The notes under the pieces are model-generated. The model saw only the letters and a program-made list of their open reading frames with translations, did not search any database and was not told where the DNA came from. From an uncultured Lachnospiraceae bacterium (GTDB taxonomy: Bacteria; Bacillota; Clostridia; Lachnospirales; Lachnospiraceae), in the NCBI GenBank assembly GCA_910576895.1, contig CAJTJZ010000001.1, positions 1 through 23,145 on the forward strand: DNA of 23,145 nt, given 5' to 3'. The number at the start of each line of letters is the position of its first letter. Within the stretch, counting starts at the first letter, position 1. This document shows, piece after piece, positions 1 to 7,315 of the stretch. The position numbers were made by a program, and so were the translations under genes.

Positions 1-55
1 CAATGCTTTTCATAAATGAAAAGTATTGCAAACTTTAGGTGGTGGGTAGTTGACA
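1..55 (+). mobile_element. Possible end of an IS200/IS605-type element (or related repeat)
   Basis: Positions 1-28 form an imperfect palindrome (CAATGCTTTTCAT / ATGAAAAGTATTG). About 20 bases further on lies GGTGGTGGGTAGTTGAC (39-55). A subterminal hairpin followed by a G-rich tract and a TTGAC/TCAAC-like end is the layout I associate with IS200/IS605 (TnpB-carrying) right ends. The boundary coincides with the point where the neighbouring acetyltransferase stops resembling its family. The hairpin also resembles the first hairpin of the repeats at 15.5 kb and 19.4 kb, so a relation to those is an alternative. No transposase is visible because the window begins here. Confidence 0.3.
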
Positions 56-313
56 TGCTGGCTTACCATCAAAATCATACTCTTTCTCATAAGTTATCAT
101 TGCAAAGCCAATTACTGTATCATTATTATAAATAGCAAATGGGATACATCTATAGTATTCTTCCATATCTTCTTTATTTGCTTCTGAATGTACATATGCT
201 TCAGCCAAACTAAATACATTTGGATTTACAAACTGACATTGTTCGTCAGTAACTTCTAATCCTATACAATGTATCCAATTATCATGATGAATCTTTCTTA
301 GCTCTACCATCAT
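35..313 (-). pseudogene. Truncated GNAT N-acetyltransferase (PaiA/BltD-like N-terminal half)
   Basis: The 92-residue reading frame matches the start of spermidine-type GNAT acetyltransferases: an ELRKI..DNW..C opening, a VNPNVFSLAEAYV segment near residues 29-41, and PFAIYNNDTVIGFAMITYE near 58-76. The family continues past GKPA with the acetyl-CoA-binding R/Q-x-x-G-x-G/A loop. Here GKPA is followed only by CQLPTT and a stop. Acetyl-CoA could not be bound, so this is a remnant. The loss coincides with the putative element end at 1-55. AGGAGG lies directly upstream and two ATGs are adjacent (313 and 310); the second has the better spacing. It lies 43 bp downstream of the methylase gene and was probably co-transcribed with it. 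Confidence 0.7.
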
Positions 314-356
314 CTACCTCCAAAAATTATAATTTTTCACTTTTATCTAGACTCCT

Positions 357-1190
357 TTAATAATTACATATAATTACTTCCTCACCAACTCTATTGGATG
401 CATCTGAATTAATCATACGTTTTACACTTACAACATCTATTTTATAATTCTTATTACTATATAATTCATTTATTAACTTTGTATTATGATTTGTAAGCAT
501 ACAATAACAACCTCTGACTGTTAATTCATCATAGAATTTTGCCAAACGCTTATGACTTTCTATATCAAATCCCTCTTTTGTATAAGATTCAAAAGAAGTA
601 GGATTTAATGATGCATATGGACTATCAATAAATAGAAAATCTCCTTTCTCTGCATTTTTACAAGCTACTTCAAAATCTCCATCCATAATCGTTACACTCT
701 GAAGATATTTTGAAATTTCCATAATAGTATTTTCAGTAGCAGAAGCTCTACGGCTATTGTTATACGGAACATTAAATAATCCTTTACCATTGACTCGATA
801 TAAGCCATTAAAGCAATGCTTATTGATAAATACAAACAATGCTGCAAGCTCCACATCATATTCTGCTTTTATCAACTTGTTATTATAATGCTCTCTAAGA
901 AAATAATAGTATTCCTTACCATCTTCCCACATTTCCTTATCAAGTTTCTTTACCAATTTTAGAAATACTTCTGGTATATTACGTATCTGTTTATATACAT
1001 TTATCAAAGCTTTGTTAATATCATTTATCAAAGCATTTGCAGGTAATAGTTCAAATATGACTGCACCACCGCCTACAAATGGCTCATAATAATGATTATA
1101 TTTTTCAGGCATTCTCTCCTTTATTTGTGGAAGTAACTGACGCTTTCCTCCAGCCCACTTCACAAATGGAGCAATACTTGAATTACTCAT
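357..1190 (-). CDS. dam: Dam-family DNA adenine-N6 methyltransferase with variant catalytic motif
   Basis: This 277-residue protein has the D12/Dam class layout. Residues 8-20 (PFVKWAGGKRQLL) are the AdoMet-binding FxGxG-type motif, and residues 36-42 (EPFVGGG) are the second glycine-rich segment of the fold. The family's DPPY motif IV falls at 189-192, followed by TSFESYTKEGF, as in DpnM/EcoDam-like enzymes that methylate GATC. Here the motif reads DSPY. Its serine codon is AGT, so it is not one base away from a proline codon. Length is normal for the family. AGAGGAATTAG precedes the ATG. No restriction endonuclease gene is visible, so it appears solitary, next to a toxin locus and IS debris in an accessory stretch. 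GATC specificity is inferred from family only. Confidence 0.85.
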   Translation of the reverse strand: MSNSSIAPFVKWAGGKRQLLPQIKERMPEKYNHYYEPFVGGGAVIFELLPANALINDINKALINVYKQIRNIPEVFLKLVKKLDKEMWEDGKEYYYFLREHYNNKLIKAEYDVELAALFVFINKHCFNGLYRVNGKGLFNVPYNNSRRASATENTIMEISKYLQSVTIMDGDFEVACKNAEKGDFLFIDSPYASLNPTSFESYTKEGFDIESHKRLAKFYDELTVRGCYCMLTNHNTKLINELYSNKNYKIDVVSVKRMINSDASNRVGEEVIICNY

Positions 1191-1237
1191 TCTAATTCCT
1201 CTTCTCTATGTCCGCAAAAGACATTTTTTACATATCA

Positions 1238-1266
1238 ATTATACCCGGAAACATACAAAATAACAA
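1238..1266 (-). promoter_or_regulatory. Predicted sigma-A promoter of the methylase gene
   Basis: On the minus strand TTGTTA (1261-1266) is followed by a 17-base spacer and a perfect TATAAT (1238-1243). This lies about 50 bases upstream of the methylase ATG. Confidence 0.55.
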
Positions 1267-1502
1267 TCAAAACTTTTACTCTTTGTGCATTATCTTATTT
1301 CTAAAATACAAATATATATGCATACATTAAAAATAGAAATTGGTTAGCCAGAATATAAACCAAAGCAAAGTGAAAAATGGAACTGTCGCTTTTACCATTT
1401 AGAAATCATAAAAGAACAACCTTATTTTTACTCTTTTTTAAGAAGAATTTTTGGATGAGAAAACGAAAACTAAATAAACTGTTTGAAACTAGCAAAAAGT
1501 GC

Positions 1503-1531
1503 TTGAAATTCTCTTGGCTCTATGCTATATT
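1503..1531 (+). promoter_or_regulatory. Predicted promoter of antisense RNA (antitoxin)
   Basis: TTGAAA (1503-1508), a 17-base spacer and TATATT (1526-1531) on the plus strand point toward the toxin gene's terminator. This mirrors the toxin promoter on the other strand, which carries the same TTGAAA box and the same spacer length. Confidence 0.6.
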
Positions 1532-1544
1532 AAACATGAAAAGA

Positions 1545-1567
1545 GCGTTACCGATAGACGGTTAGCC
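1545..1567 (+). repeat. Repeat shared by antitoxin and toxin RNAs (copy a)
   Basis: This copy begins GCGTTA and ends CGGTTAGCC. Both blocks recur on the opposite strand at 1788-1815 in the 5' leader of the toxin mRNA. The two copies have the same order but different spacing between the blocks. Confidence 0.6.
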
Positions 1568-1582
1568 ACAATATGTTTAGCT

Positions 1583-1621
1583 AAAATAGCCGCACAGTTT
1601 TGCAGACAGGGCGGCTATTTT
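1583..1621. terminator. Bidirectional terminator shared by toxin mRNA and antisense RNA
   Basis: The stem is AAAATAGCCGC (1583-1593) paired with GCGGCTATTTT (1611-1621), 11 perfect base pairs. It has U-rich ends in both directions, serving the convergent transcripts. Confidence 0.75.
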
Positions 1622-1713
1622 TGTGTTTTATTACTATCTTTGCCAATAGAGTATCCGATTCCGAAGCAGGTCAAGCCAAAGCTCAACACTGCAATAAGTC
1701 CCAAAATATCCAT
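1615..1713 (-). CDS. Holin-like type I toxin (32 residues)
   Basis: This very short gene encodes a hydrophobic peptide that starts MDILGLIAVLSFGLTCFGIG and ends in a polar, lysine-containing tail (KDSNKTQK). The sequence matches the family annotated as 'putative holin-like toxin' in many gut Firmicutes. A single membrane helix spans about residues 3-23. AAGGAGGG (1723-1730) precedes the ATG by nine bases. The stop codon lies inside the terminator stem. The mRNA leader contains GGAGGG (1776-1781) and CCCTCC (1763-1768). The latter could pair either with the former or with the Shine-Dalgarno sequence, which suggests translation gating as in Fst. It presumably acts at the cytoplasmic membrane. 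Confidence 0.85.
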   Translation of the reverse strand: MDILGLIAVLSFGLTCFGIGYSIGKDSNKTQK

Positions 1714-1787
1714 ATAGATCAGCCCTCCTTTCCCAGATTCCCTTGCGAGTTTCTGTGTAAATGGAGGGTCACAGTCCCTCCGAAGAG

Positions 1788-1815
1788 GGCTAACCGCCTA
1801 CCATCTTGATAACGC
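1788..1815 (-). repeat. Repeat shared by antitoxin and toxin RNAs (copy b)
   Basis: Read on the minus strand, this copy begins GCGTTA and ends GGCGGTTAGCC, matching the copy at 1545-1567 in the antisense RNA. It lies just after the predicted toxin transcription start. Confidence 0.6.
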
Positions 1816-1825
1816 CCATGAAAGC

Positions 1826-1854
1826 AGTTTATCACAGATATTTGTTTTTTTCAA
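1826..1854 (-). promoter_or_regulatory. Predicted promoter of the toxin mRNA
   Basis: On the minus strand TTGAAA (1849-1854) is followed by a 17-base spacer and TAAACT (1826-1831). Transcription would start near 1819 and leave a leader of about 105 bases before the toxin ATG. Confidence 0.55.
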
Positions 1855-1965
1855 TCTTTTTCGACAAAACAGCAAGATAAACTTATAAACTGTTATTTCA
1901 AGCAAAAGTGAATTTGATGGTTATTTTAAGAGTTATATAGAAATATTATGAACTCCCAGAATACT

Positions 1966-2296
1966 CTATTTCTGGAAAGATTTTCCTGCTAACTGCAATG
2001 CTTTTTGAATACTATCAATATCTAACATAGATAACATTTTTTCTGTTTCATGTTCATAGTCTAATGACAACTATAAATTGTTATCCTAGGCAGATTCCAT
2101 AATCGGTAGAATACACATTGAAAGTTTGTAATACTTTCACTTCTCCGTTATTGGTGTCCTTTCGTCCAGAACTACGACTTTCTTCTCCATCCATTGCAAT
2201 AATCTCTTTTTCATAAATAGTATCTTCTTTTCCTCCTTGTACTTTATCATAAAAAAATTTTATCATAGAGAGGAAGAAAATAGAAATTGGCTTCAT
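1966..2296 (-). pseudogene. Decayed transposase remnant, probably ISAs1 family
   Basis: Two out-of-frame coding remnants lie here. The upstream one (2081-2296) contains IIAMDGEESRSSGRKD followed by VKVLQTFNVYSTDYGICLG. From memory of the family this resembles the segment of ISAs1-family transposases around the first catalytic aspartate. It ends abruptly. The downstream one (1966-2070) reads LSLDYEHETEKMLSM and then KALQLAGKSFQK; it has no start codon and follows an in-frame stop. I cannot say whether both belong to the same ancestral gene. No terminal inverted repeats are evident. Confidence 0.5.
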
Positions 2297-2314
2297 TTGT
2301 TATAAATTACATTA

Positions 2315-4525
2315 TCAATTTACAGAATGTCTAAAAATTATCCATGTACTCAAGAAATAACAAATCAACAAGAGTACCAAAATCCCCACTGTCATACCAA
2401 TCTGTAACAGCAATGTGGTAAATCCTATATATGCTGAGATTTCAGCTGATATAGTCTGGACAAAATAGCCAATCATAACAGCGGCTACAACAATTGCAAC
2501 AAGAATTGGAAGTCCAAACCAGACACTCAACTGTTTCAAGATAAGTTTACTTATCTGCTTTTCCTCTACACCTAATTTTCGAAGTACAGAGAAGCGGTAT
2601 TTATATTGTCCTGCGTCTAAAAGCTGCTGTAAAGAAAGGACTGTAAGACAAATTACCATTAACACAATAGCACCATAAAGCATTGCCACCTGCATAACAA
2701 AATTATTCGCTTTTGTACTATTAACCTGCAAGGTACGGAAACGTATATCATATGAAGCTCCATTCTCTATCTGCTCTGGATATTCATTCATAAAAATTTT
2801 TTCTAATTCACTGGCATTCTCATAAGTGATTTTTTCCGTTGTTGTAATATAACGATTTCGTATAACTTGTAACAATTTCTCACAGATATTGTCTGGGAAT
2901 ATATAAAGGACATCTGTATAGGAATTATAAAGTGTTTCTCCCATTGCTTCCTCGTAATAAGGCTGTTCGGAAATCTTCAATGTCCCTCCATCTGTCAAAA
3001 TATCTGTATGTTCTGACAGAAAGCGATTTCTTTCTTCTTCCGTTGCTATTGTCTGCCATTGTGTTGCAAATTCATTTTCTCCTAAAGAAATCTGCTCATA
3101 TCCCAACATTTTCCGTATAATGTTATAATCGCTTAAAGAAATCGCTACAACAGGAAAATTATATTTTATTCGACTGCTAAAATCTTCTTTCTTTGGCAGA
3201 TATAAATTAAATGTGCAGTCATAGGCAATTTCAATATCATGTTCCTTCAGAAAATCTGTAACCATTTCATAATTATCCCGTGGCAACTCTTTTTCATCAT
3301 ATACATCATTATATTCTGAAAAAATCTGTACATCGTACATAGCGTGTATGTCCAGAAAGCCAAGAGCCCAACCCATTAAAATGGGTGCAGCAATAAACAG
3401 GAAAATAGCAAGCACAAGGGTTATGCAAATCAATGTCATTGTTTTACTGGTTGTTTTTAATTTTGATGTAATCTGCCCAAAAAAGAACAGATTTTCCCCT
3501 TTATATCTGTGTTCTGGTGACTTTTCTTTCCATATAACAATAAAGCTGCTGGCAAGATAAATCAATGCACCAATGAAAAAAAACAAGTCAAGCAATGCAA
3601 ACAACAAATATTTCCTGAGCGTTCCGTTTCCTAACGGCAGATAATACTGATTGGTAAGTGCTGGTACGCTTACTGCCGCAAAAGTATTTAATACAGAACA
3701 GGCTAATAAACCACAAAGCAGTTTTTGAAAGTCCCATTTTTTCTTCTGAAACAGCCATAAAAAAGACCACCCTAAAGTAACAGCGGGAAAAAGAATATTT
3801 CCAAAATACATAAGCTGCACAGGAATTGGAAAACGGGAATCGTAAAAGAACAAAGATTTTATGATTCCTGTAATAAATGCCCATACAGTAAACAGTTCAA
3901 AGATTATTACCATAACGAAAATCCAACGGCTCTTTTTGAGTTCTGGCTCGTTCTCTTTCTCTGCAGAAAGCATAGTAATAATTTTCGTTTTCTGAATGGT
4001 ATGGGTATTGAAAATTCCTACAACTAAAAAACTAAAAGTAAAAAATGCCACCGTCCATAAAACCGTATCTGGGAATAAGGTCCATGATATTTCATAGGGC
4101 TTACCATAAGTAGTAAGAAACATTGCAGTAATAAATTGAGAACAAAATATACCAAAGAAAATTCCAATCAAAATTGAAATGATTCCCATAATCAATGTTT
4201 CTGCAAAGAAAATCCTGCCAATAATTTTTTGTTCCATTCCCATAATTGACTGAACGGCAAACTCTTTTTGCTTACGCCGAAGCATATAATGGTTGACAAA
4301 CTGTATCAAGAATAACAGCAGCAATGTTATCATGCAGATTGCCACTTTCATTCCATCGCTTAACAGAGTAAAATCATACTCGCTGCCTATATCTGGATTA
4401 TAATAGCTGCTGGAAATGGAGAGAAACGCATAAAACAAGGTAACGCAGATTGTCATTGTAACAATATAAATTAAATAGTCTTTGATAGATCGCTTTGCAT
4501 TTCTGAAAATAAGTTTAGCATACAT
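2315..4525 (-). CDS. BceB-type ABC transporter permease (FtsX superfamily)
   Basis: This 736-residue membrane protein has the BceB/VraG architecture. There is an N-terminal helix at about 18-38. FtsX-like helices follow at about 58-80, 105-130 and 155-175, with more helices to about residue 395. A large extracytoplasmic domain of about 200 residues (about 400-605) comes next, then three C-terminal helices (about 612-635, 665-690, 700-728). In known Bce systems the large loop contacts the peptide antibiotic complex and the permease carries the signal to the BceS kinase. Its start overlaps the end of the ATPase gene by 11 bp, and a GGAGGAG sits inside that gene. It is the last gene of the module. 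The exact substrate cannot be read from sequence; bacitracin-like or lantibiotic peptides are usual. Confidence 0.85.
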   Translation of the reverse strand: MYAKLIFRNAKRSIKDYLIYIVTMTICVTLFYAFLSISSSYYNPDIGSEYDFTLLSDGMKVAICMITLLLLFLIQFVNHYMLRRKQKEFAVQSIMGMEQKIIGRIFFAETLIMGIISILIGIFFGIFCSQFITAMFLTTYGKPYEISWTLFPDTVLWTVAFFTFSFLVVGIFNTHTIQKTKIITMLSAEKENEPELKKSRWIFVMVIIFELFTVWAFITGIIKSLFFYDSRFPIPVQLMYFGNILFPAVTLGWSFLWLFQKKKWDFQKLLCGLLACSVLNTFAAVSVPALTNQYYLPLGNGTLRKYLLFALLDLFFFIGALIYLASSFIVIWKEKSPEHRYKGENLFFFGQITSKLKTTSKTMTLICITLVLAIFLFIAAPILMGWALGFLDIHAMYDVQIFSEYNDVYDEKELPRDNYEMVTDFLKEHDIEIAYDCTFNLYLPKKEDFSSRIKYNFPVVAISLSDYNIIRKMLGYEQISLGENEFATQWQTIATEEERNRFLSEHTDILTDGGTLKISEQPYYEEAMGETLYNSYTDVLYIFPDNICEKLLQVIRNRYITTTEKITYENASELEKIFMNEYPEQIENGASYDIRFRTLQVNSTKANNFVMQVAMLYGAIVLMVICLTVLSLQQLLDAGQYKYRFSVLRKLGVEEKQISKLILKQLSVWFGLPILVAIVVAAVMIGYFVQTISAEISAYIGFTTLLLQIGMTVGILVLLLICYFLSTWIIFRHSVN

Positions 4526-5282
4526 GACTTTGCTCTCCTCCCATCATAGTAAGGACATTTAAAATTTTAGCAAAAAAATCACTTCTGCTATCATTGCCCT
4601 TACGCAATTCCATAAAGATTTCTCCATCTCTCAAAAAGAGGATACGACTTGCATAACTGGCAGTAAAAGCGTCATGTGTTACCATAAGAATCGTTGCTCC
4701 AAGCTGCTTATTGATACTTTGAATGGTAGACAATAGCATTTGTGCACAATGACTATCTAATGCACCTGTTGGTTCATCTGCTAATAGAAGTTTGGGATTG
4801 TTGATAATCGCTCTTGCACAAGCACAACGCTGTTTTTGACCGCCAGATACTTGATATGGATATTTATTTAGAATATCACTAATATTTAACTTTTTTGCTA
4901 TATCCAAAATGCAATGTTCTACATTCCATGCAGGTGTTTTATTGATTGCTAATGCCAATGCAATGTTTTCCGAAATCGTCAATGTATCTAATAAATTAAA
5001 ATCTTGAAATACAAAGCCTAAATTTTCTCTGCGAAACTTGGCAAGGGATTTTGGTTTCATTTCTGTCACATCTGTTCCCTCTAAAAAAATGTGACCTGCA
5101 CTTACTGTATCAATTGTGGAAATACAATTAAGTAATGTTGTTTTCCCAGAACCAGATGCACCCATAATACCAAGAAATTCCCCGACTTTAACAGAAAAAC
5201 TAATATCTTTAATGGCTCTTGTAATATTTCCCTCATTGCCATAGTATTTCTGGATATGTTCCAGCTTTAAAATTGTATTCAT
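4515..5282 (-). CDS. BceA-type ABC transporter ATPase
   Basis: This 255-residue ABC ATPase powers the adjacent permease. Visible motifs are the Walker A GASGSGKTT (residues 41-49), the Q-loop FVFQDFNLL, the signature VSGGQKQRCACARAI, the Walker B LLLADEPTGALD and the H-loop MVTHD. It is slightly longer than MacB/LolD-type ATPases because of a C-terminal extension, as is common in Bce/SalX proteins. AAGGAGG (5291-5297) lies eight bases before the ATG. It starts the transporter half of the module, with its own operator-bearing upstream region, and overlaps the permease start by 11 bp. Confidence 0.9.
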   Translation of the reverse strand: MNTILKLEHIQKYYGNEGNITRAIKDISFSVKVGEFLGIMGASGSGKTTLLNCISTIDTVSAGHIFLEGTDVTEMKPKSLAKFRRENLGFVFQDFNLLDTLTISENIALALAINKTPAWNVEHCILDIAKKLNISDILNKYPYQVSGGQKQRCACARAIINNPKLLLADEPTGALDSHCAQMLLSTIQSINKQLGATILMVTHDAFTASYASRILFLRDGEIFMELRKGNDSRSDFFAKILNVLTMMGGEQSHVC

Positions 5283-5314
5283 CTGATAAACCTCCTTAAA
5301 TATTTTATATATTT

Positions 5315-5320
5315 ATTATA
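5315..5320 (-). promoter_or_regulatory. Predicted -10 box of the transporter promoter
   Basis: A perfect TATAAT on the minus strand lies 33 bases before the ATPase ATG. No good -35 box sits 17 bases upstream, as expected for an activator-dependent promoter; the operator at 5362-5381 is placed where an activator would bind. Confidence 0.45.
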
Positions 5321-5361
5321 AATGGAGAATTTCATTTTTTGTATTAAGTTTTCTTACACAG

Positions 5362-5381
5362 TTCTTACAAAAATGTAAGAA
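5362..5381. promoter_or_regulatory. Predicted BceR-type operator upstream of the transporter genes
   Basis: TTCTTACA (5362-5369) and TGTAAGAA (5374-5381) form a perfect 8-bp inverted repeat around AAAA. It contains the TNACA-N4-TGTAA core described for BceR-like response regulators. An additional half site TTCTTACA lies at 5351-5358. The site is 42 bp upstream of the -10 box at 5315-5320. It sits between the kinase stop and the ATPase start, in the only gap of this four-gene module. Confidence 0.7.
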
Positions 5382-5393
5382 GTGCAGAGTATA

Positions 5394-6407
5394 TCAACCC
5401 TGCACTCCGATAATAAAATCGTTCATCTGAAAAGAAAGCATAATGGTTGTCCCTTTATTTTCTGAAGAAACAGTAAGTCCTATTCCCAACTTATCACAAA
5501 GACGCTTGCAAAGATACAAACCAATTCCAGTAGAGTTTTTTCCAGTTCGTCCATTCCTGCCAGTAAAGCCTTTTTCAAAAATACGAGGTAAATCGCTTTT
5601 AGGAATACCTATTCCATTATCATTGATAGATAATATAATTCTATCATTTGTCTTTATCGTAGAAAAATGTAAAACTGGCTGCTCTGTACGATATTTTACT
5701 GCATTACTGATAATCTGATTTAAAATAAACTGCACCCATTTATCATCTGTATAAACGCTGTTTTCTATATCATCTATTATAATCTTCATATTGCTTTGCC
5801 GCAAAAGATATTTATTATCTGCAATTGCACTATGCACAACAGTACACAAATTTATTTCACGAACAGAATAGTCTTTTTCTGTATGTTCACTTCGAGCATA
5901 ATAAAGAGCTTGCTCTGTATATTGATTGATATTTTCCAATTCTGCCAGTATATCTCTAGTAAATGGAAAACGGTTATTTTCACAAAGCAGCTTCATTGCT
6001 GTTATAGGTGTTTTCACTTCATGTATCCACTGTTCAATGTATTCTTTATATTCTTTTCGCTCGTTTTGTATTTCTCCTATTTTTTCAAGCATAGATTTTT
6101 CTGCCATTTTCATAATCTGAAAGAAAACCTGCTCATCTGCTTTCTCTGGCATAGCTATAATTTCTGGTATTAAATACCGTTCTTCTAACTGTTCTGTCAT
6201 ATCCAGTAACTTATTCAAATGCCTTTTTTTTGTATAGTATGTGATTGATAAATATACCGTCAAGACAAACAGCCAGACAAAAAAAATAAACAAAACTGAT
6301 TGCATCTGATTTCCAGTTGCAATCAAAAACAAAGCAAGTGCTAACATACCCATAAAATTAACAAAAATAATTAGTATTTGATTTTTTAGATATTGTTTCC
6401 CACTCAT
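5394..6407 (-). CDS. BceS-type intramembrane-sensing histidine kinase
   Basis: The 337-residue protein has two N-terminal helices (about 10-30 and 36-57) separated by only a few residues, so it has no extracellular sensor domain. This is the intramembrane-sensing kinase class, which reads the state of its partner BceAB transporter. The H-box is QWIHEVKTPI with phospho-acceptor H129. The N-box (QIISNAVKY), G1 (DNGIGIP), F-box (IFEKGFTGRNGR) and G2 (STGIGLYL) of the ATPase domain are all intact. Its start overlaps the regulator stop by four bases (ATGA), indicating translational coupling. The presumed output is phosphorylation of the neighbouring regulator. Confidence 0.88.
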   Translation of the reverse strand: MSGKQYLKNQILIIFVNFMGMLALALFLIATGNQMQSVLFIFFVWLFVLTVYLSITYYTKKRHLNKLLDMTEQLEERYLIPEIIAMPEKADEQVFFQIMKMAEKSMLEKIGEIQNERKEYKEYIEQWIHEVKTPITAMKLLCENNRFPFTRDILAELENINQYTEQALYYARSEHTEKDYSVREINLCTVVHSAIADNKYLLRQSNMKIIIDDIENSVYTDDKWVQFILNQIISNAVKYRTEQPVLHFSTIKTNDRIILSINDNGIGIPKSDLPRIFEKGFTGRNGRTGKNSTGIGLYLCKRLCDKLGIGLTVSSENKGTTIMLSFQMNDFIIGVQG

Positions 6408-7072
6408 AATAGATACCCTTGCCTATGTTTCGTCTTAATAAAATCTGTTAGTCCGATTGCTGCCAATTTGTCACGAATACGGGTAATATTTACGCTTAGA
6501 GCATTATCATCAATATATAGCTGATTATCCCAAAGGAAATCTACAATATCATTTCGGGGACAAATTTTGCCAGCATTTTTGAAAAGATAATAAAGAATTT
6601 TTAATTCATTTTTTGTTAATTCCGCTTTTTGCCCGTTATATTCTATGATACTGCTTTCCAAATGCAGAGCTGCTTTGTTCCATGTAAAAATCTCTGTCTG
6701 CAAAGAATGATATGTCCGCTTTAACAATGCGGCAATTTTGGCAAGTAAAATAGCAGTATTATAAGGCTTTGTAATAAATGCATCTCCACCAAGCATAATA
6801 CTATTTAATTCATCCATATCTGTATTGCTGCTTGTTACGAACACAATAGGAATGTCTGAAAAAATGCGGATTTGTGAACATATTTCAAAACCATTATTTC
6901 CCGGTAACTTTATATCTAAAATAACTAAGTGTGGTGCAAAATCTTTTATCTGACTAATTGTTTGAGAAAAATCTGTAACTGCAAAAGTTTCATATCCATT
7001 TCCAGATAAAAGAGTTTCTAACTGTGTTTGTATAGTAAAGTCATCTTCAATGATTAGTATTTTTTCCTTCAT
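6404..7072 (-). CDS. BceR-type OmpR-family response regulator
   Basis: The protein has 222 residues. The receiver domain (1-115) has the acidic pocket E9-D10-D11, phospho-acceptor D53 in VILDIKLPG, T80 and K102 in ITKPYN. The winged-helix DNA-binding domain (about 130-222) carries LTKNELKILYYLFKNAGKICPR and ends with the IRDKL..IG....I.T..RQGYLL signature of the OmpR/PhoB class. It is the first gene of the module. GGGGAGG precedes the ATG, and a good promoter lies just upstream. By family it activates the transporter genes; the inverted repeat at 5362-5381 is the likely target. Confidence 0.88.
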   Translation of the reverse strand: MKEKILIIEDDFTIQTQLETLLSGNGYETFAVTDFSQTISQIKDFAPHLVILDIKLPGNNGFEICSQIRIFSDIPIVFVTSSNTDMDELNSIMLGGDAFITKPYNTAILLAKIAALLKRTYHSLQTEIFTWNKAALHLESSIIEYNGQKAELTKNELKILYYLFKNAGKICPRNDIVDFLWDNQLYIDDNALSVNITRIRDKLAAIGLTDFIKTKHRQGYLL

Positions 7073-7090
7073 AAAAATACCTCCCCAATT

Positions 7091-7119
7091 ATTATACTAT
7101 ATCAAAGAAGTTTTCTCAA
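7091..7119 (-). promoter_or_regulatory. Predicted sigma-A promoter of the regulator-kinase genes
   Basis: On the minus strand TTGAGA (7114-7119) is followed by a 17-base spacer and a perfect TATAAT (7091-7096), about 20 bases before the regulator ATG. No TNACA-N4-TGTAA site is seen here, so expression may be basal rather than autoregulated. Confidence 0.6.
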
Positions 7120-7214
7120 TCTGTATTACAAAATAAAGTTATTTTTATAATAGTGCTATATAATAAAATTTTTAATATTTTCTAAAAATTATTGAATACT
7201 TAGAAAATAAAGAA

Positions 7215-7245
7215 AACCCCCGAAAATACTAAACCTTCGGGAGTT
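7215..7245 (-). terminator. Rho-independent terminator of the rplM-rpsI operon
   Basis: AACCCCCGAA (7215-7224) pairs with TTCGGGAGTT (7236-7245) with one mismatch. On the minus strand the hairpin is followed by a T-rich run. It lies 70 bp beyond the rpsI stop and marks the border between core and accessory genes. Confidence 0.7.
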
Positions 7246-7315
7246 TTTAAGACTTTTTAAAATTCTAACAAAATTATCTCTTGGAAAATTGATATTATCT
7301 TTTTGATAACTAAAA

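Larger units (their letters stand above)
1538..1622 (+). ncRNA. Putative antisense RNA antitoxin of a par/Fst-like type I system
   Basis: A short transcript is predicted from about 1538 (seven bases after the -10 box) to the U-rich end of the terminator hairpin near 1622. It overlaps the 3' end of the toxin mRNA through the shared hairpin. Near its 5' end it carries a repeat (1545-1567) that also occurs near the 5' end of the toxin mRNA. This is the arrangement of RNA II in the pAD1 par locus, where the two RNAs pair at the repeats and at the terminator. No reading frame is needed to explain it. The ends are inferred. Confidence 0.55.

Noticed and set aside
1377..1809. Three overlapping plus-strand frames of 62-72 codons
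   Set aside because: They cross the promoters, terminator and antisense strand of the type I toxin locus and have no ribosome binding sites. The locus explains the region better.
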